A stretch of DNA of 21,131 nt from a virus. Under the pieces are notes generated by a model, which searched no databases, had not been told where the DNA came from, and saw only the letters and a list, made by a program, of their open reading frames with translations. Below, piece by piece: positions 5,606-11,663 of this stretch. The first letter of the stretch is position 1. Every line of letters begins with the position of its first letter. The position numbers and the translations under genes were made by a program. The DNA lies in the IMG/VR virus record IMGVR_UViG_3300015371_000217, positions 1 to 21,131 of that record; one strand, given 5' to 3'.

Positions 5606-5959
5606 TTGGCCGAAGACAAGAATGCTCCGCAGCGTCAAGAGCTGCCGGTGAATAAGGGTGCCCCCGGGGTTGCACAGCCTCGTGCCCCTGAGCAGGACCA
5701 AAAGGCAGCTGCCGATGCTCACAAGGCTCGGAAAGCCCAATACGATGCGGAGAAGAAGGCGGTAGCCTCTTATCCGCAACAGAGTGGTGACGAAGGCGGG
5801 AAGCCTACGCCCACTCAGGCTGAGAACGACGAAATTAGGGCAGGCCTACGTCATCCCGACGATAAAGAGGACGACGGGTCCGGCCCCGACTACATCCATC
5901 AGCGGGTTGTTCGGCGTGTTGACGCTGACGATCCCAAAGGCAAATACGAGACGCGATAG
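5606..5959 (+). CDS. Hypothetical charged, probably disordered virion-module protein
   Basis: A 117-residue protein between capsid and portal. The start is chosen at TTG 5606 because a perfect AGGAGG lies 6 bases upstream; the frame extends 28 codons further up but would overlap the capsid end. The sequence is rich in Glu, Asp, Lys, Gln, Ala and Pro. It has an Ala/Lys-rich helical stretch (KAAADAHKARKAQYDAEKKA) and an acidic C-terminal part (DDKEDDGSGPDYIH). There are no hydrophobic core segments, so it is probably disordered. The position and composition would suit a minor scaffold or packaging accessory, but no family is recognised. Confidence 0.7.
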   Translation: MAEDKNAPQRQELPVNKGAPGVAQPRAPEQDQKAAADAHKARKAQYDAEKKAVASYPQQSGDEGGKPTPTQAENDEIRAGLRHPDDKEDDGSGPDYIHQRVVRRVDADDPKGKYETR

Positions 5960-5977
5960 GCTACGGTTCCCGTTCCC

Positions 5978-7399
5978 GTGAGTCTTCTCTCTCGTATGCT
6001 CTCCCCTTTCAGGTCTAAGGGCCTGGAAGGGGAGTATCGCCCCGGTCCATACTATCTGCCCTACGAAGGCGGATGGCTGTCTGCTGAGGCGGGCCAGTAT
6101 TTGAATTGGTGGCAGATGGGCTACAACGTGACGAGTGGTGGCGCTAGCGCCATGCTCGAAGCTTGTGTCTCCCGCTACGCCCAGACGGTCTCAATGTGTC
6201 CCGGAGACCATTGGCGCTCCAAGGACAATGGCGGGCGAGAAAGGGTCACTAATTCTGACCTTTCACGGATTATTCGGGCGCCAAACGATTACGAGACGTT
6301 CTCGGACTTCCTGCTCAATCTTGTTCGCGGTCTGTATATCGACGGCAATGCTTACGCTCTGGCGCTTCGCAATAACCGCTTTGAGGTAGATAGCCTCCAC
6401 TTGATGCATCCGACCATGAGCCATCCTCAGGTCTATAGCGGGGAGATATTCTATAGCCTTGGCGGGAACGAGCTAATCAGCCAGAGGCTAACCGGGGCCT
6501 CCAATAATCAGTTGACGGTTCCGGCTCGTGACGTTCTGCATATTCGGCTGCATCGCACTCATTCGAATAGCCTTAAGGGCGAGTCGCCCATCAAGCACGC
6601 TGTGGCGATGGACCTTGCGACTAGCCAAGCAATGACAGCCCACAATCTGGCTTTCTATACAAATCAGAGCAAGCCATCGTTTATTATGACGACCGATGAG
6701 AAGCTGACGGCAGACCAGATCAGGCAGGTCCATGAGGCTTGGAATACCCAGACTCGGGGAGCAAATCAGGGCAAGACTGTTTTCACTAGCGCGGGGTTCA
6801 AGCCGGTTCCGATTTCCGTGAACGCCCAAGATAGCCAGATGGCCGAGATGCTGCGTATGTCCGACGAGCGGATTGCGCTGGCCTATGGCGTGCCGCTCCA
6901 GGTTCTCGGGCTCTCCGGCAAGTCCAGCGGAAGTGGCGCCGGCGGCGCTACCGCTCAGTATATGCAGGAATGGGTCAACGGCGGCCTAGGCTTTGCCCTC
7001 AATCAGGTGGAGGAAGGCTTCGGTCGATTCTTCGGTCTTGATGGCCAGCCCACCGAATACATGGAATTATCTACCGATGTGCTTCTGCGGTCGAGCCTGA
7101 AGGATCGGGTTGCGGCCTACAAGGAAGCGGTCAGCGGTTCTATAATGTCTCCCGATGAGGCTAGGGCGGCTTTCGAATTGCCTAAGACGCCAGAGGGCTC
7201 GGAGCCTCGTGCCCAGCAGCAGCTGGTCCCATTGAGCGCAGCAGGCAAGATGCCTGAGGCCCCTCCATCACCTCAAGCGCCCCCGGCTCAGCCGCAGTTG
7301 CCGGCTCCATCGGACGCTAAAAAGGAATTTGACTTTGACACAGCCGCCCTCCGAAGCCGATTCCGCAGCGCTCAGAATGCCATCGGCACAGCCGCTTGA
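5978..7399 (+). CDS. Portal protein (HK97 family)
   Basis: A 473-residue portal. Recognisable features are the N-terminal EACVSRYAQTVSMCPGDHW, the YIDGNAYALALRN segment, ARDVLHIRLHRTHSNSLKGE, and the conserved region around residue 290 (MLRMSDERIALAYGVPLQVLGLSG) matching the portal wing/stem pattern. The tail is proline-rich (about residues 425-450). Twelve copies would form the DNA channel at the capsid vertex and dock terminase and the connector. The GTG at 5978 has no clear ribosome site, and ATG 5996 (six codons later) is an alternative. It lies after the capsid gene, whereas in most HK97-like phages the portal comes between terminase and protease. Its 3' end overlaps the collagen-like gene. 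Confidence 0.93.
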   Translation: MSLLSRMLSPFRSKGLEGEYRPGPYYLPYEGGWLSAEAGQYLNWWQMGYNVTSGGASAMLEACVSRYAQTVSMCPGDHWRSKDNGGRERVTNSDLSRIIRAPNDYETFSDFLLNLVRGLYIDGNAYALALRNNRFEVDSLHLMHPTMSHPQVYSGEIFYSLGGNELISQRLTGASNNQLTVPARDVLHIRLHRTHSNSLKGESPIKHAVAMDLATSQAMTAHNLAFYTNQSKPSFIMTTDEKLTADQIRQVHEAWNTQTRGANQGKTVFTSAGFKPVPISVNAQDSQMAEMLRMSDERIALAYGVPLQVLGLSGKSSGSGAGGATAQYMQEWVNGGLGFALNQVEEGFGRFFGLDGQPTEYMELSTDVLLRSSLKDRVAAYKEAVSGSIMSPDEARAAFELPKTPEGSEPRAQQQLVPLSAAGKMPEAPPSPQAPPAQPQLPAPSDAKKEFDFDTAALRSRFRSAQNAIGTAA

Positions 7400-8261
7400 T
7401 ATTCTTGCTGACGAGCTCGGAGCGGCTGCTGGGCGGATTGAACGGGAGATAAGGCTTCAGTTCGAGGCGCTAGAGGCTCGGGTTGATGCTCGGCTTGCCT
7501 CGATTGCCTTGGCCGCTGTGGAAGCGGAGAACGAGAGGCAGAGGAAGTTCGAATCTCGCCTTGCGGAGCTTAAAGACGGCAAGGACGGGCGGGACGGCAT
7601 TGATGGCAAAGACGCTGACGTTGAGCCATTGCTTGAAGCGGTGATGGAACAAGGGCGCCACTTATCTGACGTTCTTACTCGTAAGGTTGACGAAAGGCTG
7701 TCTGTGGTCCGCGATGGCAAGGACGGAGAGCCGGGCCCGGCGGGGGAACCAGGGCCCCCCGGCAAAGACGGATTGATGCCTATAGCCCGGGAATGGATGG
7801 CGGGCGTCCATCAGGCAGGCGCCGTGGTCGTTCGCAATGGCTCGACCTATCAGGCTATTCGCGAGACTGATGACGAGCCTCCGGCAAGCGATTGGATTCC
7901 GCTAGCGGTGAGGGGTGACAAGGGCTTCGGCTTTACCCTTCGGGGGACATGGAAAGCGGAAGAGACCTATTCACTAAATGACGTGGTGGTGGTCGACCGT
8001 GGCTCGTTCGGAGCTCTGCGGGACAATCCTGGACCCTGCCCGGGCGAAGGCTGGCAGCTGCTAGCCGGGGCCGGCGGGCGCGGCAAGGAAGGGCCTCCGG
8101 GGCCGCGAGGCGAGAAGGGAATGGATGGCAAGTCTCTGGCAATCGTTAAGCTCGAAGCTGACCCGGATTCGATGCTGCTGCGTATCGTTGACGGGTCTGG
8201 CAAGGTTCACGACCTAGACCTTGAGCCTATCGCCCAGCAGATTCTTGAGGCGGCACGATGA
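7335..8261 (+). CDS. Collagen-like protein with two chitin-binding-like modules
   Basis: About 308 residues. An N-terminal alpha-helical coiled coil leads into a short Gly-X-Y block (DGKDGRDGIDGKD). A second helical stretch precedes a longer block (GKDGEPGPAGEPGPPGKDG). Next come two similar modules with the CBM5/12-like pattern 'W....Y..GD.V...G..Y.A......P....W': one ends in GSTYQAIRETDDEPPASDW, the other starts GTWKAEETYSLNDVVVV. A third Gly-X-Y block (GKEGPPGPRGEKGMDG) and a beta-rich C-terminus close it. Collagen-like blocks trimerise. TTG 7335 is preferred because AAGGA lies 8 bases upstream; TTG 7329 and ATG 7377 are alternatives. Between portal and connector genes, it may be a head or neck fibre that binds surface polysaccharide. 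Confidence 0.75.
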   Translation: MTQPPSEADSAALRMPSAQPLDILADELGAAAGRIEREIRLQFEALEARVDARLASIALAAVEAENERQRKFESRLAELKDGKDGRDGIDGKDADVEPLLEAVMEQGRHLSDVLTRKVDERLSVVRDGKDGEPGPAGEPGPPGKDGLMPIAREWMAGVHQAGAVVVRNGSTYQAIRETDDEPPASDWIPLAVRGDKGFGFTLRGTWKAEETYSLNDVVVVDRGSFGALRDNPGPCPGEGWQLLAGAGGRGKEGPPGPRGEKGMDGKSLAIVKLEADPDSMLLRIVDGSGKVHDLDLEPIAQQILEAAR

Positions 8262-8833
8262 GAACGGTTTTGCGTCTCGTCACGCCAGCAACGGAGCGTG
8301 CGGTAGGCCTGAACGAGGCCAGAAGGCACCTTAGTCTGGACGACGATATGTCATCGGACGACCTTGTAAACCTGTATCTGGAGGCGGCAGAGCAATCCTT
8401 GGCCTATGTCGGAAGGGCTCTTAAGCCTGCCACCTATGCTCTGGACGTTTACGGCTATCCTCATCCCGTTATTGAAATCCCGATGCCTCCGCTGCGGGCT
8501 GTTACGCTTGTGCAGGCTTCGAGCGGGGCAACGGGTTCACTTGCGACGGTAGACCCGGCTAACTACTCGCTTGAGACAGAGGTAACGGGACGGAGCCGGC
8601 TTCGCATGGCTCCTGGCTATATTTGGCCCTATTTCGCCTCCGGCTATGTTACCGCCTCCGTCACCTTCACGGCGGGCTATGACACGGTTCCGTCTGCGCT
8701 ACGGGCGGCCATTCTCTTGATTGCGGGAAGCTTGTTTGAGAACCGCTCTGAGTCTTCGCCCGTTCCTATGACCAAGCTGCCGTTTGGAGTCGATGGGCTG
8801 GTCTCTCCCTATAGAGACGTTTCGCTGATGTGA
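8258..8833 (+). CDS. Head-tail connector (phiE125 gp8 / HK97 gp6-like)
   Basis: A 191-residue protein with the pattern of the phiE125 gp8 adaptor family. It starts with a strand, then LNEARRHLSLDDDMSSDD and a helix LVNLYLEAAEQSLAYVGRAL. A central strand region (YALDVYGYPHPVIEIPMPPL, LVQASSGATGS) follows, and it ends with PSALRAAILLIAGSLFENRS. These proteins form the ring under the portal that begins the head-tail interface. The ATG overlaps the previous stop as ATGA, so it is translationally coupled. The family call rests on motif order and position after the portal region. Confidence 0.87.
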   Translation: MRTVLRLVTPATERAVGLNEARRHLSLDDDMSSDDLVNLYLEAAEQSLAYVGRALKPATYALDVYGYPHPVIEIPMPPLRAVTLVQASSGATGSLATVDPANYSLETEVTGRSRLRMAPGYIWPYFASGYVTASVTFTAGYDTVPSALRAAILLIAGSLFENRSESSPVPMTKLPFGVDGLVSPYRDVSLM

Positions 8834-8840
8834 GGATGAA

Positions 8841-9059
8841 ATGGCCAAGCGATACAGGTTTGAGAAAGACTATACCCATCTGGTTCGTGACCCAAAAAGC
8901 GGAGTCCTTACTGGTCATGTTCACTACCCTGCTGGCCACGAGGGCCTGCTGAAGGATGAGCACGTGGAGGGCGCTGACGCTGCTCAAGCCGGTTCCGTGA
9001 CTGAAGAGGATGGCAATGGCGATAAATCTTCAAGCCGGAAATCTAAGGCATCGGATTAG
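8841..9059 (+). CDS. Hypothetical small hydrophilic protein
   Basis: A 72-residue protein, MAKRYRFEKDYTHLVRDPKS followed by GVLTGHVHYPAGHEGLLKDE and a polar, Ser/Lys/Asp-rich tail. GAGGA lies 4 bases before the ATG. The first half could be a small beta structure; the second half is probably disordered. Comparable small proteins with a 'HYPAG...G' stretch occur in this slot in siphovirus head modules, but no function is known to me. Its 3' end overlaps the head-closure gene by 44 bases. Confidence 0.7.
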   Translation: MAKRYRFEKDYTHLVRDPKSGVLTGHVHYPAGHEGLLKDEHVEGADAAQAGSVTEEDGNGDKSSSRKSKASD

Positions 9060-9381
9060 GTTTGAGCGGCAGGGCGTTCCAATTCCTGATGGGGCTGGGA
9101 ATGTCACCAAGGTTTGGGAAAGCTTCTGCCAACGGCGGGCTCAGATAAGGGGCGTTCCTGTCACGAATGCTTCTGCCGAGACCATCATCCAGGGGCGGCT
9201 AACCGGAACCGCCTTTATGACCATCACGGTCCGCTACGATGGTCAGACGAAGACGCTGGCGGCTGACGACCGGGCGGTAAGTATCGAAGACGGGACAGTG
9301 TACAACATTCGGTCAGCCTTAGACTTAGACGGGGACCGGAGATGGATAACCATTGACGCCCAGAAAGGCGTTGCAACGTAA
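9016..9381 (+). CDS. Head closure / head-tail adaptor protein
   Basis: A 121-residue protein of the SPP1 gp16-like family (phage head-tail joining). The signature is visible: NLRHRIRFERQGVPIPDGAG, then VWESFCQRRAQIRG, ASAETIIQGRLTGTAFMTIT and the final strand region YNIRSALDLDGDRRWITIDA. It closes the connector channel after packaging and receives the tail. ATG 9016 is preferred over ATG 9010 because AGAGG sits 6 bases upstream of 9016 but only one base upstream of 9010. It overlaps the preceding gene by 44 bases. Confidence 0.88.
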   Translation: MAINLQAGNLRHRIRFERQGVPIPDGAGNVTKVWESFCQRRAQIRGVPVTNASAETIIQGRLTGTAFMTITVRYDGQTKTLAADDRAVSIEDGTVYNIRSALDLDGDRRWITIDAQKGVAT

Positions 9382-9392
9382 GGAATCTCTAA

Positions 9393-9806
9393 ATGGTAGA
9401 CCTAACAATTACAGCGGCCAGTGTGCTTCCTGGTTCTAGTGCTGTGGTAGACCGCAGCGGCACCTTCGGTGAAACCGTTACGGCAGGGCAGGCGGTCTAT
9501 AAGTCTTCCACGACCCACAAATGGCTCAAGGCTGACAGCAATTCGGTCACTCCGGAGGCTCGGCAAGCTATCGGGATTGCTTTGAACGGCGGGGCTGTCG
9601 ACCAGCCTGGGGCGGTCCTTACTCGGGGTGATGTTACAATTGGGGCCACCCTGACGGCTGGAACGGCATACTACCTGAGCGACACTCCGGGGGGCATCTG
9701 TCCGTTAGCCGACGTTGGCGCTGGCGAGTATGTCTGCGAGATTGGCTTGGCCAAATCCACTTCGGTTCTGGCTGTCGACATTCAATTCCCGAACGTCAGC
9801 CTCTAA
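9393..9806 (+). CDS. Beta-rich virion protein, possible capsid decoration or fibre protein
   Basis: A 137-residue protein, mostly Ala, Gly, Thr, Ser and Val, with repeated strand-turn patterns: ASVLPGSSAVVDRSGTFGET, then AGQAVYKSSTTHKWLKADSN, and GATLTAGTAYYLSDTPGGIC. The 'G.tLtaGtaYYLsdtpGgi.pladv..geyv..iG.a.s...l.v' style recurs in small phage head or fibre proteins. AAGGA is 7 bases before the ATG. It lies among head-completion genes and its stop overlaps the next start as TAATG. A structural role is likely; capsid decoration versus tail attachment is undecided. Confidence 0.6.
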   Translation: MVDLTITAASVLPGSSAVVDRSGTFGETVTAGQAVYKSSTTHKWLKADSNSVTPEARQAIGIALNGGAVDQPGAVLTRGDVTIGATLTAGTAYYLSDTPGGICPLADVGAGEYVCEIGLAKSTSVLAVDIQFPNVSL

Positions 9807-10192
9807 TGGCCAGCACGATACAGAACCGGGCTCGGCTTTATCAGAAGCTTCAGAAGCTGGCCGGCGACGCTGTCGTGCAATACGTTGACGATGCGGTCCG
9901 GGGTGCTGCTGATGAGATAGTCGGGCGAATGCAGTTCAATGTCCCAAAGAGAACCGGGACGCTGGCAGACTCAATCCATTATTACCGTGTAGCTCTGATG
10001 CGCTATCGCATCTTTGCCGGCGGCAAGGAGACCAGGAAGGACGGCTATAACTACGCTCTGGCTGTTGAGTTCGGGACTCACAAGATGGGCGCGGAACCTT
10101 TCTTCTTCCCGACCTATCGGTCAGCAAAAGCCAAGGCCCGAAATCAAATCAAGGCAGCGGCACGCAAGGGGATTCAGTCAGTAGCTAAATGA
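9806..10192 (+). CDS. HK97 gp10-like neck/tail completion protein
   Basis: A 128-residue basic protein with the HK97 gp10 signature: a helical N-terminus, then RMQFNVPKRTGTLADSIHYY, a strand with RYRIFAGGK, then NYALAVEFGTHKMGAEPFFF and a C-terminal basic helix. These proteins act at the head-tail junction or terminate the tail tube. The ATG overlaps the previous stop by one base, and it is followed by the DUF3168 protein, the usual pair. Confidence 0.9.
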   Translation: MASTIQNRARLYQKLQKLAGDAVVQYVDDAVRGAADEIVGRMQFNVPKRTGTLADSIHYYRVALMRYRIFAGGKETRKDGYNYALAVEFGTHKMGAEPFFFPTYRSAKAKARNQIKAAARKGIQSVAK

Positions 10193-10602
10193 GCGAACCC
10201 TCATTAGCCCTACAGCGGGGCATTTACTCTGCTCTTGCATCTGCGTCAGCGGTAAACGGTCTCATCAGCAATCGCGTCTATGACCGCGTCACATCGGATG
10301 CGCCCTTCCCCTATGTCCGAATCGGAATAGACCAGACAGTAGCTGAGGACCAAGACTGCGTAGAAGAATGCGTTGAGGTTTTCGCCCAGGTTGATGTTTT
10401 CTCACGCTCTCAGGGCAAGGTCGAGGCGAAGAATATCGCGGGGGCAATCGTTCGGGCTCTTAACGCCGGCACCATCAGCATCGAACCGGAATACACTCTA
10501 CAGGACTTCCGCCACGCAGATACGCGATTCTTAGATGACCCAGACGGCTTATCGACTCATGCCGTTCTAAGCTTCCGCGCCTTAATCGAATCATCGGGTT
10601 AA
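10189..10602 (+). CDS. Tail completion protein (DUF3168-like)
   Basis: A 137-residue protein with the DUF3168 pattern: LALQRGIYSALASASAVNGL at the N-terminus, VYDRVTSDAPFPYVRIGIDQ, a central strand region VEVFAQVDVFSRSQGKVEAK, a helix, and the ending HAVLSFRALIE. Members, including the SPP1 gp17/lambda U group, cap the head-proximal end of the tail. It overlaps the gp10-like gene by 4 bases (ATGA) and precedes the tail tube gene by 13 bases. Confidence 0.88.
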   Translation: MSEPSLALQRGIYSALASASAVNGLISNRVYDRVTSDAPFPYVRIGIDQTVAEDQDCVEECVEVFAQVDVFSRSQGKVEAKNIAGAIVRALNAGTISIEPEYTLQDFRHADTRFLDDPDGLSTHAVLSFRALIESSG

Positions 10603-10615
10603 CGGAGAATAATCA

Positions 10616-11056
10616 ATGGCACTCGCTACAACGGTTCCCTTCAAAAACTTCAAGGTGTTCCTCGGCAACGGGGCTACTCCTGAGGTTTTCACTTCGCCTT
10701 GCGGTCTGACCTCGGCGGGGCTGACCCTTAGCAAGGACACCAATTCCACGGTAGTTCCTGACTGCACGGACCCTGATGCGGCTGCTTGGGTAGAACGGGA
10801 TGTGGTTTCGCTTAGCGCAGCCATTTCGGGTTCTGGCGTTCTGGCGACGGAAAGCCTTGCGACCTGGGAAGCGGCTTTCGTCAGCACGAGCCCGGTTAAT
10901 GTTCGCATCCAAGTGGATGTTCCTACCGTGGGCGGCTACTGGACGGGTGCATTTCATCTTACCCGCTTTGACCCTGCCGGCACTCGTGGCAATCGGGTTG
11001 GCGTGACCATCGCAATGGAAAGCGATGGGAACGTGACTTGGGTTGCTGTGCCGTAA
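10616..11056 (+). CDS. Major tail (tube) protein
   Basis: A 146-residue protein preceded by GGAGA 7 bases upstream. Its pattern is that of small tail-tube proteins: an N-terminal FKNFKVFLGNG strand, TLSKDTNSTVVPDCTDPDA, WVERDVVSLSAAISGSGVLA, WEAAFVSTSPVNVRIQVDVP and the ending VGVTIAMESDGNVTW. Hexameric rings stack around the tape measure to form the tail shaft. The following chaperone genes and the tape measure support this. The stop overlaps the next ATG (TAATG). Confidence 0.88.
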   Translation: MALATTVPFKNFKVFLGNGATPEVFTSPCGLTSAGLTLSKDTNSTVVPDCTDPDAAAWVERDVVSLSAAISGSGVLATESLATWEAAFVSTSPVNVRIQVDVPTVGGYWTGAFHLTRFDPAGTRGNRVGVTIAMESDGNVTWVAVP

Positions 11057-11493
11057 TGTCCCGCGATGCCAAGGTCAGTCTCGAATGGGCTGATGGTGAA
11101 TATGATTTCAAGCTCGGCATCGGAGAGCTTCGGGAGCTTCAAGAGAAGACCCGAAGGGTAAGGAACACCAAGGGCGAATGGGAATACGTTAGCCCAATGA
11201 AATTGTTTTACCGGCTGTCCAATGATGAATGGCTGATTGATGATGTGCGGGAGCCTATTCGGATTGGCCTAATCGGGGGCGGCATGAATCCGATAGAGGC
11301 GGCAAGGCTCGTCAAGCGATATGTGGATGAGGTTCCGGATTGGACCCTGAACTGTACGGTAGCGGCCAATGTGGTTGCGGCGGCTGTTATTGGTGTGGAG
11401 ATTGAACCCTTGGGAAAACGGCAGGGAGCGAAGAACAAGACGGAGCCGATGAGCGACTCTTCTTCGCTCCATTCTACGCCAATGCAGCAGTAA
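11056..11493 (+). CDS. Tail assembly chaperone, short form (GTA gp10/TAC_11-like; lambda G analogue)
   Basis: 145 residues with the GTA gp10-type pattern: VSLEWADGEYDFKLGIGELR, then ELQEKT, followed by an IRIGLIGGGMNPIEAARLVK helix region and YVDEVPDWTLNCTVAANVVA. These proteins bind the tape measure during tail assembly and are not in the virion. The frame extends upstream to TTG 11038, but ATG 11056 overlaps the tube gene's stop and is the natural start. At codons 119-121 the ribosome meets GGGAAAA, a -1 slippery site. Ribosomes that do not slip add 24 more polar residues and stop at 11493. Confidence 0.88.
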   Translation: MSRDAKVSLEWADGEYDFKLGIGELRELQEKTRRVRNTKGEWEYVSPMKLFYRLSNDEWLIDDVREPIRIGLIGGGMNPIEAARLVKRYVDEVPDWTLNCTVAANVVAAAVIGVEIEPLGKRQGAKNKTEPMSDSSSLHSTPMQQ

Positions 11494-11663
11494 TGCAGAT
11501 GCCTCCGTCTGAGATGCTTCGCCTGTCGCTCTGGGAATTTGCCGCGATGGTGCATGGCTGGAACAAAGCAAACGCCCCGGCAGACAAGCCAGAGCCATTG
11601 GACGAAGAGACTGAAGAAGAACTCTTCGAGTTCATCAACGAGAAGCCTATTTGGGTGAACTGA
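11406..11663 (+). CDS. Tail chaperone T-like extension made by -1 frameshift (GT product)
   Basis: The -1 frame is open from just after a TGA at 11403-11405 to the TGA at 11661-11663. After slippage at 11412-11418, translation resumes at 11418 and adds 81 residues, giving a GT fusion of 202 residues (11056-11418 joined with 11418-11663). The extension reads as real protein from the first shifted codons: DERLFFAPFYANAAVMQMPP, then SEMLRLSLWEFAAMVHGWNK and an acidic end. Separate initiation at ATG 11493 would give only 56 residues and would miss the conserved-looking part upstream. In lambda and many siphoviruses the same position encodes gpGT, needed for tape measure loading. The tape measure ATG overlaps its stop. 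Confidence 0.82.
   Translation, partial: TLGKTAGSEEQDGADERLFFAPFYANAAVMQMPPSEMLRLSLWEFAAMVHGWNKANAPADKPEPLDEETEEELFEFINEKPIWVN
11412..11470 (+). promoter_or_regulatory. Programmed -1 ribosomal frameshift element
   Basis: The heptamer G GGA AAA (11412-11418) is in the correct phase of the short chaperone frame. It is followed by a 6-nt spacer (CGGCAG). A perfect 11-bp stem comes next, GGAGCGAAGAA (11425-11435) pairing with TTCTTCGCTCC (11460-11470), around a 24-nt loop. Slippery site, spacer length and stem match the textbook form of bacterial -1 frameshift signals. The lambda G-T site is the related GGGAAAG. The -1 frame downstream is open through 11663. Confidence 0.85.

Noticed and set aside
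5047-5619. 190-aa leftward open frame opposite the capsid gene
   Set aside because: It is antisense to a clear capsid gene, Arg/Ala-rich with shadow-like composition, and has no supporting neighbour on that strand.
7569-8126. Gly-X-Y repeats as a sequencing or assembly artefact
   Set aside because: The blocks are short, irregular and separated by non-repetitive domains in one continuous frame, as in known phage collagen-like proteins.
11493-11663. Independent 56-aa gene starting at ATG 11493
   Set aside because: Protein-like sequence continues upstream of this ATG in the same frame, and a full -1 frameshift signal is present. It is better read as the shifted extension of the chaperone.
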